NCBI GenBank assembly: GCA_933228895.1
Contig: OW121857.1
Span: 78,983,672-79,047,671 of the forward strand
Length of the DNA: 64,000 nt
Direction of reading: 5' to 3'
Origin: Platycnemis pennipes
Taxonomy: Eukaryota > Arthropoda > Insecta > Odonata > Platycnemididae
Below, in pieces: positions 24,890 to 37,900 of the stretch; position 1 is the first letter of the stretch, and the number at the start of each line of letters is the position of its first letter. The position numbers were made by a program, and so were the translations under genes. Under the pieces are notes generated by a model. It ran no database searches. It worked only from the letters and a program-made list of their open reading frames with translations, and had not been told where the DNA came from.

Positions 24890-25105
24890 TCATTTATAAG
24901 CTCATCGACGTGTGAAATTCACACACGGGTTCAGGGACTGATTCCTTACCAGTACTCCCTGAAAATTCACTGAAAGATCTGGTGCTCGGAAAATAACACA
25001 GCTTGGCTTTGACTGGTCAGAATCGAACCCGGGACCTCTGGTCAACACCCCAGTATAATGTCTACATGTCTAGTGCTCATTACCGGGCAACCGAGCTGTT
25101 GAACG
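24890..25105 (-). repeat. SINE family B copy
   Basis: On the minus strand the tRNA-like head reads CGGTTGCCCGGTAATGAGCA, CTAGACATGTAGAC, then B box GGGTTCGATTC. The tail has the palindrome GTGTGAATTTCACACG. The head is clear, but anticodon-arm pairing is weak, so this is not a functional tRNA gene. Confidence 0.7.
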
Positions 25106-25417
25106 CATAAAAATCTACTTTATGGGTCAATTCGATTGCTCTACCTTCTCGCTGCAGAGGCAATACTGCGGCACAAATTTTCCTCACGCCAGAAAATCAA
25201 TCGCACGATATTTTTAGTGAACTAAAATTGCACGCCACCTCCGAGCAACATGTGACTACAATTCTAGGTCTTCTAATAATCCTGTTAGTGACTGTCGATA
25301 CAGTCATTTTAATACGTCAAACATCGATACATTTCGTTTAGCACACAACTATATACTTACTCCTCAAAAGCTCGCATCGTGATATTTTATAGGATGGGCA
25401 CACAAAAATTTTTAGTG

Positions 25418-25660
25418 GTATACTAGAGTGTTGAGTGGAGATCACTTCGAGTGAAGTACCCTGTCCGTCGAAAGGGACGTTAAAACGTGGTCTCTTCGGT
25501 GACTTTCGTTAAAAGAAAGCTAATGCTGACGCCGGGTTTCTCTCAACCCACTCCTCCATTCCATGAATAATCCTACCTCTACTCAATAATTCAACTCTTG
25601 ACGCAAATGACTTAAAATATCGGTCGTTTCCCCAAAAACAACTACTGGGCGTGCATTAAT
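25418..25660 (+). repeat. SINE family A copy (body)
   Basis: GAAGTACCCTGTCCGTCGAA, GGGACGTTAAAACGTGGTC, TAATGCTGACGCCGGGTTTC and GACGCAAATGACTT appear in family order. The head is truncated. Confidence 0.7.
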
Positions 25661-26164
25661 GCTAGTAAGGAAATGGCAATAATTTAATTTTGCCTCTACG
25701 TTGATATGTCAGAAGGTTAGGATTAACATGTCACGTCCTTTCTGCATAGGTACAGTGTTCTTGAGAACATGCAAATGTGTAGACTCTTTATGATACTGAG
25801 CTATCACCATCCGCTTCCTGGGTAGTATGCTATTCAACTTCGAATGCTTAGATTTTTTCTATTTATTATTGATATTCGGCAGAGGCAGGTTTGTCACAGG
25901 CATACCCGTCCTGTGATGATAAGACGAAACTTGTTGCTTTATGCCGATATCGGGTCTAACACTACCATTCCTGTTCCTTGAAAGATTAAACAATCACTTC
26001 TTAACGATGTAAATTCCTGTTTTGGGTCGTCTTCCCAAAGAACTACGTAATATTTCAACCGTGACAACAGCGGTATAAACATTGGTGATTTGCAATTGAT
26101 AATCGTAATCTCCGTCGTTATTGCCGTAAATTAAAATTTTAAAAAATCGTGTTTAAACGAAAGG

Positions 26165-26410
26165 TTGGTTTTTGATAGGTGAGGGAAGAGCTCACCTCGT
26201 ACCCCTCACCGATTGGCGTGTGAAATTCATACATTCGCGGTAGGGGGGACCTGTCCATTCCCTGGGCCACTTGCGATTTCCAACGAAGTCCTGGCATTAT
26301 AGAATCGCGAGGATTTTCTGGCGGGGGTGTCCGTAATCTTCTGCCCGGGATTTGAACCCGGGACTCCCCAGTCTGCAGTCCAGCACTCTACCCTCTAGGC
26401 CACCACGACT
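26165..26410 (-). repeat. SINE family B copy, well-preserved tRNA-like head
   Basis: The minus strand begins GTCGTGGTGGCCTAGAGGGT (A box), AGAGTGCTGGACTGC, then B box CCGGGTTCAAATCCCGG. A body follows with AATGGACAGGTCC, then the GTGTGAATTTCACACGCC-type palindromic region. The T arm pairs perfectly. The long body shows that it is a SINE rather than a free-standing tRNA. Confidence 0.75.
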
Positions 26411-26499
26411 TTTAATTAATACAATACGCCTATAATTCAGGGAAATAATTTATTTAGGAATAAACGTAGTCATAACAATAATGTCTGATTCAGCTCCGA

Positions 26500-26685
26500 G
26501 GATAGAAGAGTTAGGTTTAAGGTACTCCAACTGTGGGCATTATATACCGTCCATAAAATAAATTGATCATAAGACAAACACACCAATGCACAAGACAGGC
26601 ATCGAACCCTCGACCTTGGCGTTCGGCTCCCTTCCAATCTTGCTACCGCGGCCTGAGTATTAGCTCCGATTGATGACGCTTGAGA
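26500..26685 (-). repeat. SINE family C copy
   Basis: Minus-strand head GCGGTAGCAAGATTGGAAGG with B box GGGTTCGATGCC. The far end, GGAGTACCTTAAACCTAAC, matches the copies at 18.84 and 48.63 kb. Confidence 0.65.
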
Positions 26686-26689
26686 CGAC

Positions 26690-28110
26690 ATGAGTGATTT
26701 CAAAACCAGTTCCGAATATTAGCACGTTGATCCGTCATCACCAGCGCAAGCCACGAGGAAAAACAACGTGGTTTCGGTTATGCGAGGGAGATAACTATCG
26801 ATATCTTTTTCTTGACATATATACATATGCTTACATATTATTTCAGGGTATAATCAGTGATGGTTTCCTAACACCGACACCCTCTATATTTTTCGTGATG
26901 TAAACTTTTCATGCTTACAGAACTAAAAGTAAAAGAAAATATTTTGGGGGTTGCAGTAAGTAAATTGAAATCCCTTACGTCCCATTAATTTATATTATCA
27001 AACTTGCACTGGTGTCGTAAACAACATATTCAGATGAATCTTTTATCTTCCCAATGCATGAGTAAAAAGACGACTACATAGTTTTTTGGCACTCCTTAAT
27101 TCCGTACTTTTTGGCTATCTAACACGTCTACGAAGACAACTAATCGTGTGTACCACACAGCAATCAAATTTTAGCGATTTAATTTCCAGCTCCTTCAATC
27201 TAGTATTATTAAAATTTAACCTTCAAAACAGTTGAGGGAAAATTGTTAATAAAAATAAAATCATGCATATATAAGAATTTAGTTAATGAGAAATGGAAGA
27301 TAGCTAACAAATAACATAAAATATAACAGCACAGTTTATAACTTTCACTATACATAGCTTCACTTGATGAAAGTTGTCCATATCAATTTATGAAATAAAA
27401 TTGGCACATGAATACACGAGAATGAGATACTGCCTCGCAAATATGTTGAAGAAGGGCAGGTTTTTATCCAAGAAATACAGTTCATTCTTCAATGAAAATT
27501 GAAAACTAACTGGACCACTGTACCAGTATGTATTTAAAAATATACCTACCTATCGGAAATTCGATATTTTTGAAATACATACATCGCTTTTCAATGCATA
27601 GGTTTAAATTTATATACCCCGATCCCTGGTTTCGAAAATCTTACATGCTTTCACACACAGACGGGGAATTCAATTCGTAAATAGTGACTGGAATGTTAAA
27701 AAATAGTACATACATCACCGTGGAATGGAGAAACACACTCGCTACTAGGATACCCACAATGTCGAATCAACTGTTATCTGTGCCAGAGAAAACTGCGAGA
27801 GATTATTTCACTTGAAGTAGGGAAATAGCAATACGAGGAGCGCAATTCCTTGGAGCTGTGGGCCATCCTTCTCTGGAAATCGGTTGATGCAGGAAGGAAA
27901 GTTAGAACATAAAAGGATGGTGTTGAGGGAGAGAGGGAGACAAGAGGGAAAAAAGTGAGTTACCACCCGAGATAAAAAGGGGAAAGGAAATGAAAGATGT
28001 TCCATATTAGTGGCATGAGGAGAGAGTAAGCACACACAAACTGGAATCTTCCTACTCAATCGGATGGCATTATTACACACAAAACTAAGCGTTTATGAAG
28101 ATTCTAGTCT
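26690..28110. other. no supported feature
   Basis: It is AT-rich, with a purine-rich strand at 27820-28030 that leaves a 90-codon minus frame open. I see no protein domain or repeat match. Confidence 0.35.
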
Positions 28111-28113
28111 TAC

Positions 28114-28263
28114 GGGATTTCTTCCGCGTAGATCCATTCTCTAGGACGACGGTTTCGCCGGCGTCTTCAGGTCAGAAGTGTTGACCTGAAGACGCCTTCT
28201 GACGCCGACTGCAACGCCGGCGAAACAGTCGTCCTAGAGGATGGTTCTACGCGGAAGATATCC
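28114..28263. repeat. fold-back inverted repeat with hammerhead-like cores
   Basis: The arms TTCTTCCGCGTAGATCCATT and its counterpart ending GGTTCTACGCGGAAG enclose two opposed copies of CTGAAGACGCC with GGCGAAAC and GTCGTCC. CTGAAGA lies at 28186-28192 (plus) and 28164-28170 (minus). GAC/GTC can form stem I in both. The right copy has about 20 extra bases in the stem II loop. It is the same class of structure as at 6.85 and 45.0 kb. Confidence 0.75.
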
Positions 28264-29185
28264 CATAAGAGTAGGGTCTTCAAAGTTGACGCACCGCGGA
28301 AACCTACATAAGAAACCAAGCGTTTTATAGCAGACTATTTCAAAACAGTGGAGAACATGAAGAGGATTCTTAGGTGCCTTCACTTTATCGATAAAAATAC
28401 TATGTACCGGGGTAACTCGGTTCTGAAGGTCAGCCTTCGATCCTAGCAGTTCACCAATTGCAAACTTATATTCTTTTGTTTCCAAAACAAGTTGAATTTG
28501 CCATACGTCCAGCTGCAACTTATTTTTTTCCGTCAAAACGTTTACCTTCAACCAGTTAGGCTAATCAGTCTTAATGATGGTACCATTACTGAATGCTATT
28601 TCTACCAGCTGCGACGTTATGAACGAAAAACAAGCAAATGGGACTGTTTACTAGAAAGCATACATTTTCAACTAGGCACTAGGAATTAATGGAGCATTAT
28701 AACATTCCTAAATATATACCGAAGGGTACCCAAAATGATATCATAACCAGACAACATTAAACATTTCCCACATAAAGCGTTCCTACATGCAGGGTCTACT
28801 AAACCTTAGGTGAGTAAACACTACATTACGTTAGAGCATTAATATTATTCTAACTACACTGAGGATGATATTTAGTGTATGGCGTTGAAGAGCACCAAGA
28901 ACCCTTTGCTACATTATACCAACAGTAGCTAGCTACGCACCACTAAATTATTAGGTAATAGTTAATAACTCAGATCAAATGAATTTTTTTTATCTACACT
29001 AAAAAATCTCACATTACGACTGCATTTGATGAATTTTCACATTTTTATTTCCTTTCTTCTTCTTCCGGCCACTTCTATGTGGCCCCACCCGCATTGAATG
29101 AAATTCATTCAATAAATTGTCGCAAGGTGCTCCGGCTACTAATAATAAAAGATACGCTTACAAATGGTTACGAGTGAAGGTCCGA
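28264..29185. other. no supported feature
   Basis: A 105-codon minus frame (28551-28234) has mixed composition but matches no family I know. It partly overlaps the fold-back repeat. I leave it uncalled. Confidence 0.35.
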
Positions 29186-29190
29186 ACATG

Positions 29191-29236
29191 TATCTATCAC
29201 TTATATTAACACCCCTGTTAACATAAGTGATAGATA
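29191..29236. repeat. perfect-stem hairpin
   Basis: TATCTATCACTTAT and ATAAGTGATAGATA pair over 14 bases. TTAACA and TGTTAA extend the stem past a one-base bulge around a CCCC loop. Confidence 0.8.
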
Positions 29237-29689
29237 AAATCTCCTTAAGGTTTTCAAACGCTCATATCTTTTTTGTGCAGATTTGGAGATGATCTATTTT
29301 GCGATGATGCAAGAACTATACTGAGAAAATCCACGTATTAAGCCCACCAACCAGGAAAACATTAGAGACAAACTGCCTAACAGACACAGTAGTAGGCAGA
29401 TGTAATAATTACCTAATGGGTAAATGGTTTGGTTTAGTAATCTGTTTTTCTTCCTGAAAAGAGTGATAACATCCCCTAACCAATATTACCAACACACTTG
29501 TACGCCCATTAGAGGATTCACATCTTATTCATTCAAGCAAATGACTAAACCACAAATCGAACCAAATAACTCGTTTGCAAGTGTCTCATATATATATGGA
29601 TGATTAACGTTCCTCTTTTAAATACCAATTAACTTATAGTTCATGTACGTAATGCGAGTTTGGTGATTCTTCACTCCCTACCATATGCC

Positions 29690-29732
29690 TACAAGGTAGT
29701 TTGGAGGGTACACAGTAGATGTGGATGTCCAA
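29690..29732 (-). repeat. TACATCTAC-family repeat, decayed
   Basis: CTACAAGGTAGTTTGGAGGG, then TACACAGTAGATGTGGATG, matches the family end in the same way as 7.75 kb, with several changes. Confidence 0.35.
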
Positions 29733-29889
29733 CTAGGTTTGCCACATTTTCAGCAGTCCATTTCGGAAGATTTGTAATTCAGCTAGTAAAAATTCCGTAA
29801 GAAGAAGGATAGAGATAAATCTGTTACAGGACTAATTAAGCTCTCTTAATTAGCAAATAAAAGCTGACGGCTCATATACATAAATTTCA

Positions 29890-30665
29890 GATTTCTTCCT
29901 CGAACCGCGAGAGGCGTACGTCTAAATACGCCAAATTCCGGGAGTAGTAACCCTATGTGCACCGGTCAACATTACTTGGAAAATGTCCAGAGACGCCATT
30001 CTGATAGAATGAGACGGCATCCGATCCGGATCCGATTTACGACTGGCGTGCCATCGATTTGACTCGCGCGTCGGGAATTCCGGCCAACTGCAACCGGTGA
30101 GGAGAGCGCATCTCCACCGATACCTCCTCACGATTCTCCCGCTCGCTGGCTGACAAACACAAGCGGAGGTGGAAAGAAAGTTTTTCGATTACCGTTTGGT
30201 TCGCCAAGCGTGGAGAGGAGATGGGTTCGCTTCAAAAACCCTCCCCGACCGACGCTTGCCCGCACGGAAAAACCGAAGGCCGCCGAATGTGGGAAGCGGC
30301 AATTCTATGCGGGCGTACGTAATCCATTGTGTGTGCCTACGCCTCCCTCCCGGTCGCTTGCCGACCACAACAGTAGGTGGCACCGTTTGACATGAGCCAG
30401 GCGCGCATGGGTTGTAAATGACGCCAGGTGTTGAAATCTCTACAGCGTTGCTCGTACACCTCTCCCTTCTCACGCTATACCATGAGGAACAATCGCTTCA
30501 GTTCGTTAGCGCAAGTTGTGAGACACTTGAGGGAATTTCTCGGAAGAATGAGGGAGGGGGAGAGAAATCACGTGATGGATTCTCCCCCGCGAAAAATGAT
30601 CGGAATGCTCGGCGGAGCAAGGAGCATCTTTTCAAGGTAATGTGGAACTTTACTCGTACGAAAGG
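29890..30665. other. CpG-rich island downstream of the ZRSR2-like gene
   Basis: CpG-dense sequence (for example GCGAGAGGCGTACG, CTCGCGCGTCGGGAATTCCG) with overlapping open frames on both strands, none with a known domain. Its right end lies about 550 bp beyond the ZRSR2-like stop codon, so it could be the promoter of an unannotated transcript or an enhancer. Confidence 0.4.
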
Positions 30666-30951
30666 ATGATGTATAAAGATAGGTGAGGCAATTATGATGT
30701 CACAAGGATGCATCATCGCCTCTTTGAAGCGCTGAAAAAGGAAGGAGGGAGAAGATGCAATGACCTTGAGAATATATTTAGGCCATGGTCCTTCTGAAAA
30801 AAAAAATTACCCGACTACCTTGAGCAACATATCAAGTCCAATGATCTCATAAATGCATTTCATTATGATCCTATAAAAAAAAAGGTTCACCCTACAGGAC
30901 AAACTGGATTCAACTTTAAAGAGCACTAGAACAAATTAATCAGAAACAATA

Positions 30952-30957
30952 TTTATT
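30952..30957 (-). terminator. candidate polyadenylation signal of the ZRSR2-like gene
   Basis: AATAAA on the minus strand lies about 260 nt past the TGA stop. It is the first clear hexamer I noticed at a normal 3' UTR distance. Other A-rich hexamers lie nearby, so the site is tentative. Confidence 0.35.
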
Positions 30958-31215
30958 GATGGCTGTAACAGTGGATGGTCACAATTAAAAAAAATAAATA
31001 ACAATGTGCTTGATGCACATTTGAGGAAACACCACTTTGTCATATCACCAAGGTATTACCAATGTGGAAATGCAGTATGGCAACACAAAAAAATCAGGTA
31101 ATCCATTTCACCATGTGCTGTAGTAGACTGCTTTCAGAGTTTGATATGGACAAAGAAGTATGGAATTTCCAGTTGACTTATGTCCACAAGTTTCTGAGCA
31201 GATTCCCAAACAATT

Positions 31216-31997
31216 TCATTCAATCTTGTCCATTTCATCCCCCACTGACACAGGGAATGGCTGTTCCACCAACACCTCTTCCGTGTCCTGCTCTTTGGTG
31301 CCATTGGCAACACTTCCATTTTCACTTCCCACATCACACTTCACACTTTCCCCACCATCAACACTATGTCCCTCTCGACTTTGCCTTCCGTGTCGAGAGC
31401 GCCTACTGTCCCGGCTCCGGTCCCTTGATCTTTTTTCCCTCCCATGATGCCTTTCATTCCTCCTGCTCTGCCTCTCCCTTGAGCTTGAATGATTAAAGTC
31501 CTCCCTTTCACTGCTGTGGTTTTGCCTACTTGATCTCCTCTTTACATCATCACTCTTCTCCCTCTTTCTCTCCATTCTTTCATCTTCTCTCCTTTCCCTA
31601 CTACTCCTCCTCTTTCTATCCTTCTTATGACCATCTCTGTTCCCTGAGTCAGGGTCATCCCCATCCTTGCCCAACGAAGATCTAGTCTCCTCACCTCCTT
31701 TCCCATTGTCTCTGGGGAAAGCCACCCTCTCTGGTGACTCAGACCAACGCCAATCTCTCCTTGAGCTTTCTCGGTTCCGCTGGCTTCTTCTACTATGCTC
31801 TCCTTCTCCTCGACGGGAACTCCTCACGCTCCTCTCACTGAAATCTCTATCCTCCTCCCTGTTCCTACGACTGCTATGCCTTTGAGTCAGCCTTTCCCGC
31901 TCTCGATCAGGGTTGGAAAATTCACCCCGAGGATTGCGGAAAACATGCAAGAAATTGCAGGCCTTCCCTTTGGGGCACTTTCCTCTGTGATAAAGAC
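31216..31997 (-). CDS. ZRSR2: ZRSR2-like terminal coding exon 9 (CCCH finger 2 and RS domain)
   Basis: The acceptor is CTCTAG. The exon opens with GLYHRGKCPKGKACNFLHVF, completing finger 2, then runs about 200 residues of Arg/Ser/Glu/Asp repeats (for example RSRDRSRDSRRSRHGR) and an acidic, valine-rich tail before TGA at 31218-31216. Open frames on the other strand here (31062-31496 and others) are shadows of this RS-coding sequence. Confidence 0.96.
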
Positions 31998-34900
31998 CTA
32001 GAGCAAAAGACATCACTCGTTAACTTATTCCAAAACATCACCAAAAGTTGGGTTTGACAATTGAGAACCGAGCTCACCAAGAACCATTACATTCATACAC
32101 AAACATGATAGGGGGGGACTGTACCTTTAAATTGCTGCCTTTCATTTCTCAGAGAGTTCCGGTGTTAGGAAACGAATCAGCCCCAATTAACCCAAATATA
32201 TCCCAAGGAATTGCAGCAACATTTGAAACAAACTTTTCAAGTCTATGCTCTACACCCTGGCCTAACAACCTGTTTTATTCAATACGACCCAAAAATTAAC
32301 ATTTGAAACAGACTTTTCAAGTCTATGCTCTACACCCTGGCCTAACAACCTGTTTTATTCAATACGACCCAAAAATTAACTCACTGAGAGTGATGAGAAC
32401 TACATGGACCTCTCACCAAGTCTACCAGAAATATTCACATACATATTTTGGAATGATAAATTGATGGATAATGTTAGCTTGTACTGGTGAAAAATCCTAT
32501 AATTTTTCTGAATGATTATCATTTACAATCGATTTCTGAGTTTTTCTACAGATAAAAAATTCTAATAAGGAAATAAAAATATTTCTTTCCATTTCAAATA
32601 AAATACATTCTTTTATGGTCTAACTGAGATAAATAGCATTACTCACTATTTTCAAATGCATGATGTGCAAGCATCCAAACAACAAATCATAGTTAAATTT
32701 GATGTTGCTCACTTTAATGAAATAATGTATTTATGAGGAGACAGTAAGGTATTCTAAGACTTCTCTTCGAACTGGTTGTAATAAACAGTAATTAAATGTT
32801 ATTTCTAGAAGGCTAAGACATCTTGAAAAGATAACAAGCCATGGGTCTAGTATTACTTTTAGTCGGGACTGAACAGTAACCCACAGTAGTAGGACAAAGA
32901 AAATCTTTGTCCTACTCATCACACTTTACACTCTTCAACAAGTTATATTGCAAGCTATTAAACTTAATTAGTTTCATTACATGCATTTAGTAGAAAATGT
33001 TAGGCTATTAGTTAAAATGAAGTCCCTAAAACCAATGTTAGTTACGACTTAATAACCAATGAGGGTTACAGTAGCTAACTAAACAGTTATGATGATGAAA
33101 AAAGCTAATCACTTTATATAAAAGGCAAAGGTGAGCCATTTCTAACTCTTCCATCTGTAGGTGACAGAGTACTACTGAATTGTACACCACCTGGTTATAT
33201 TGTGTGTGGCACATACTTTTAGCATTTCTTGAGACAAATTTGTCATTGAATTTGATGCCACTTCCCAAATAACTGCCTATCACCAATAATTTGATGCCAT
33301 GTAGAATGTTATTACCATATTTACTCATGTTTGTAAGCTGTGCCTTTATGTATCCCATGCACCCCCACTTTTCGGCAGGCCCACAAGAAAAAAAATATTT
33401 AAAAAATCGAAATTTTTGCTCTTAAGCCTGCCACTTTTCATCATGAAAGAACATTCTTTTATAAAAATTAAAGAAGTAGGAATAAGTTTAAAAATAAGAA
33501 ATAGAATTTGGGCACAAAATGTGTGATATAAACAATAAGAATTTGAAGACAATGGACATGTGGTTTACAAGAAAATCCAGAGATACATGTAACCCGCACA
33601 TATCCTTTTCTTCGCCAGAGTTTCATAGAGAAATAAAGCTGCATGGCTTACAAGTAAATACAGTACTTACCACAGCTCCCGTTACTCATTCATGATTTTA
33701 AAATCACATAGCATCATCCTAAATTGCTCATATATCCATATTATATCATTATCTCTACATGACAAAAGATAATGGCACTTTTAAGTTACCAAATATTTGT
33801 CCACAGATGAGGTTATAACAAATGAAATATGAAAATTAATCAATAAAATAATAAACTTTGAGGAAAATGTCAGAAATTATTTTTGTAAAACATGAGTGTT
33901 TGACTACCAAAATTACCACTTTTTTTCACCCAAACTAAATAAATAATTGACATCATAGTATTGATTGAATTCAATACGATTCAACACAGCTCCTGACTTT
34001 ATATATTCTCTTAACTTAAGCTTAACACAGAATTACGGATGAATTTGGAGATAGTTAACGGATGAATTTGGAGATAGTTAACCCATGGAAAATGTTGCCA
34101 TGCAATTATTTATAAAAACAGCATGTTTAATTGATAAATAATAGTAATACACCAGTGAAACACATATCCTGATTTTTCTAAGAACAACATACCACATATG
34201 GCAGCTTTCCAGGTGGGAATACTAGTAAATGAAGCTGAGATCATCTTCCCTCCATACCAGCGACCATTCAAGGATGTAACTGCTTTCGCTGCTTCTGCCT
34301 CCTTTTCATATTCCACGTACACATTTCCACGCAGATGTGGCTCCGAATTTCTACATATAACAACGGTGACAAGGCGACCGTAGCGGAATAGCTCAGGCAC
34401 AACATCGTTATAGAAATCTCTGTATAAATGTGACATAAGGAACAAAATAAAATCCAGCATCAAAATCTTCTTACATTAAGTCTTTGGAAAATATAATGCC
34501 AAAAAAGACAGCATAAGCAAGACTAAAAGATGAATAAAATGTACAAACTATGTTCAAAACAGGTAGTTTATATAAGAGAAAAAAATACCAAATGAGTAAA
34601 AAGCATCCACCAAATGCATGTATGGCAGTACATGGCAAATCAGTACAGCAGTCGTAAATACAAGGCTATTTTTACACCCTGGATGAAAAGTAGTACAAAC
34701 TTATGAGTGAAACATCAGTTAATACATCTCTAGGTGAGCAAGAAAAATGGTATTAAGTTAAACCAGAGAGGAATGTTGATAATCACACTTTAAAACATTT
34801 CTGCTCTCTTAAAAGTGAGAAAATAATTAATTAATATCCTACTTCTTTAAAAACTAAGACATGGCTCATGTACCATGGGGCTTTTTACAAATCTTCTAAT

Positions 34901-37900
34901 ATAAAATTGAGACAGAAAAAAATAGCTTGAAATTAACTACATCCAGTAAAAACCACATGTGATCACAGCTGACCTAGGTATTTATATTTACAATAACAAT
35001 GAGGGACCACTTTTATTTAAAAAATTAAATAATTTGATAACAACTCAAACTACAGCCACCACTCACCACAAGGATATTTCACAAAATTTTGGAATAACAG
35101 AGCTTTTTAATCAAAGCAGCTCTCTTGCAATATCTAAGCGATTATGACCAGAAAACTTTCACATAACCCTGGAAAATTTATTCTGATACTTTTTCTTCAA
35201 GAAAATTGTCAATTGATATAAGTTTAGTTTTTAACCATTACTGATACTAATTCAACAAAGCCAGCCAACAATTCCTGCACATAACATACACTAAGGTCTG
35301 AATCCTGTTCGGATGTCGAACACGGAGTAAAAAAATTCATGAAAGTAGCTCATCATATCTCCAACTTTTACACTAGAAATAAAGAGGAATATGTAGTCCT
35401 TCACTGTCTACAACAGATTTGGAAATGCCTTTGAGGAAAGATTTTGGCATTGATTACTTAGAAGTGTAAACATTTTAAGGACATCTTGAGTACAAATATA
35501 ATGCAGAATAAAGGAGAAAATCTGAATTTCCTTTCACTGAACTCAGTGATGTTCTTATATTAAACTAGTGCAGTGAGTATCCTGGTTCCCTGCAACCTAC
35601 GATTTGTACTTCTTAACATTTAGCTACAGATGAATTTTAGGAATTGTGGCCTAAGTAATCTTACTCTTAAATTAGAAATATTATGAGTGACCATCAGCTG
35701 AGAACACTAACACTAAAGGATCTAAAAAGGGTTTGCTTGTTGTGTATGTAAATATATATTTATACGTAAAAGTTATGAATAAAAACCGTACAGCTAAGGA
35801 TTTAAATTTATGAGCTCAAAATTCAATGAAATAAAAAATAATTTTGCCAATATCATGGATATCATTCATGGATAATAATCATGAAAAAGGAAAAAAAAAT
35901 CTTGAGAATTTTCAACCATCAACGAGTTATAAATTTAGATATTTAGTAATCACTGAATATTTCTGCACAGTAACTGTACTTTGATCTTACCAGCAACCAC
36001 CCATCCTTTGCACCAGTACAACAGCCTCAGTTCTCCTTTAAGTATTTTTTTCAAATCCCAATGAGATATACATGATTGACAAGGAAACATCATGCATCTT
36101 CACAATGCAGTTAAGGCTAATTCTGGGAGATAATTCACCATTTTACAGTTAAGATAAAGGTAAACATATAGTAGAAAAATTTGACGAAAAAACATCTTCA
36201 CATTCTTTTCATAAAGGATACACTGATTAGAGAAAATTTTTAAGTTGGTTTCCAGTAAACTGTGTAGTGATTTGGTGTTGCTTCACCATATCACAATGTA
36301 ATGAACCAATAACCTGTGAAAATAAAATGCTTTGCGTAATCACTCCAACCTCTTAAAATATACCTAATATTCCACACAGGTAATCTCCCAGCTCCAGAGG
36401 AGATAGGTTTGCTTATACTTCAGCCCAAAATAAATAATTAACCTTTCAAAGTGTCATTTAAACCTCTATTTGTGGTTCTGCAGGCTAAAATTATAATGGC
36501 AATCTTATTTCAACTATGCAGACACTGTGGGAACTAAATTTCCCTTTCATTTGATAAAGGTTAAGTATCATATGTTGCTTCACGCAACCTTGTAGGAGCT
36601 TTTGCTTCAACAGATTTCACATTGTGACTTAATAACAAAGTATTATATTTAAAGCTGGAAAGTAAATTGCACACAAATTCCTAGAATTCCTAGCCACAAT
36701 AGAGAACTATTTATTTACCAAAGTCTATTGGTTTCACACCAGGTTTTTTTATCACAGTTCCTTCAATGGCTATCTATACCATCTTTGTGATAAAACTCAG
36801 TTTGAACGTCATGCAGATCTTCCATAACCAAAGCCAATGGAGGAGACTAGAGTATTAAAGGGTTCATACCAACTTTCCATTTTCAATTTCCCTGACTTCT
36901 CCCTGATTCTCAGTCCCAATTTTTGAAATTTCCCTGACTTTATATCAATTGCGAAGCAGTTGTATACAGGGATTTTACGCGAAAATGCAGCAAGGTATAT
37001 TGTGAAATAAAATTTATTTATTCCAGGAAAGTAACATATTCCAGTCAAAATTCAAAATAAAACAATGGATGAGCACACCAAGCAGCTAGATCCCAAGCGA
37101 GCCGACAAGTTGGCGCTACCCCGAGCCGCCCAGCCGGGACGGCAAGCCAACAGTAACAAAATGCGCAACTCGCTGCTCAAGCACAGCAATGTGTGCAGCT
37201 CCGTGTGTTCAACCCCAATTTTGATCGTTTTTCTGTGCCCCTAGAATTTTTCCGCGACCAGAATCTAATTTCCCTGACATTTCCATGACTTCCCTGAATG
37301 GTATGAACCCTGTATTAAGAGAAAATGATTGGACACATATTCAAAAAAAGGGACTTCAGGCCATGGAGCAACAACAAGGGAGGAAACTGAAAAGGACTTG
37401 CAAGAAGCAAATGATGATGTTGGTGCTTGGAACTATGACTGGGCCAAGAGAATGGAAGCAAACAGGATGCCTTGGAGAGTTGCTAGAAACCCATTTACTG
37501 TTGAAAACATGAAAATTAAGATACAAAATAAGATGTGAAAAAAATGATTCAGAGGCAATTCAAGCTCCAAGAGGATTTTAGACACCACAACAATGACATT
37601 AGATGAAAGACATCAGCTTGGCTGTCAGTATTTTCACACACCTTCATTTATTATGAGTATCATGGTCCTTCTTATTAAGTTACCATCTCCATGCAAAGAA
37701 CGAGGAGAAAATATCTTTCCATGCAACCACTTAAGAGCTATATTTCTGTCTTAATTCTCATGGGTGGAGCATGGCAACATAACTTTCATTAAAGACAGAA
37801 AACTTTATCATACTTTCCATCACCAGAAAAAGCAAGATATCTATTTCTTGTGCCATTACTGGAGATTTTCCCAACCCCACCATGTAAAATAGTCATTAAA

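Noticed and set aside
24980..25100. Apparent tRNA gene on the minus strand
   Set aside because: Only the T arm and A box are convincing; it is the head of a family-B SINE.
26340..26410. Apparent tRNA gene on the minus strand
   Set aside because: A and B boxes are good, but it continues into a SINE body shared with other copies and the acceptor stem is not intact.
27808..28080. Purine-rich stretch as a non-LTR tail
   Set aside because: Composition is similar to retrotransposon tails, but no diagnostic motif (WRRM, WTDRV, LYGSETW) could be read.
28234..28551. 105-codon minus-strand frame
   Set aside because: It overlaps the fold-back repeat, has no recognisable domain and no splice or initiation context that stands out.
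31062..31496. Plus-strand 144-codon open frame
   Set aside because: It is the antisense shadow of the Arg/Ser-rich terminal exon of the ZRSR2-like gene; the minus strand has clear homology.
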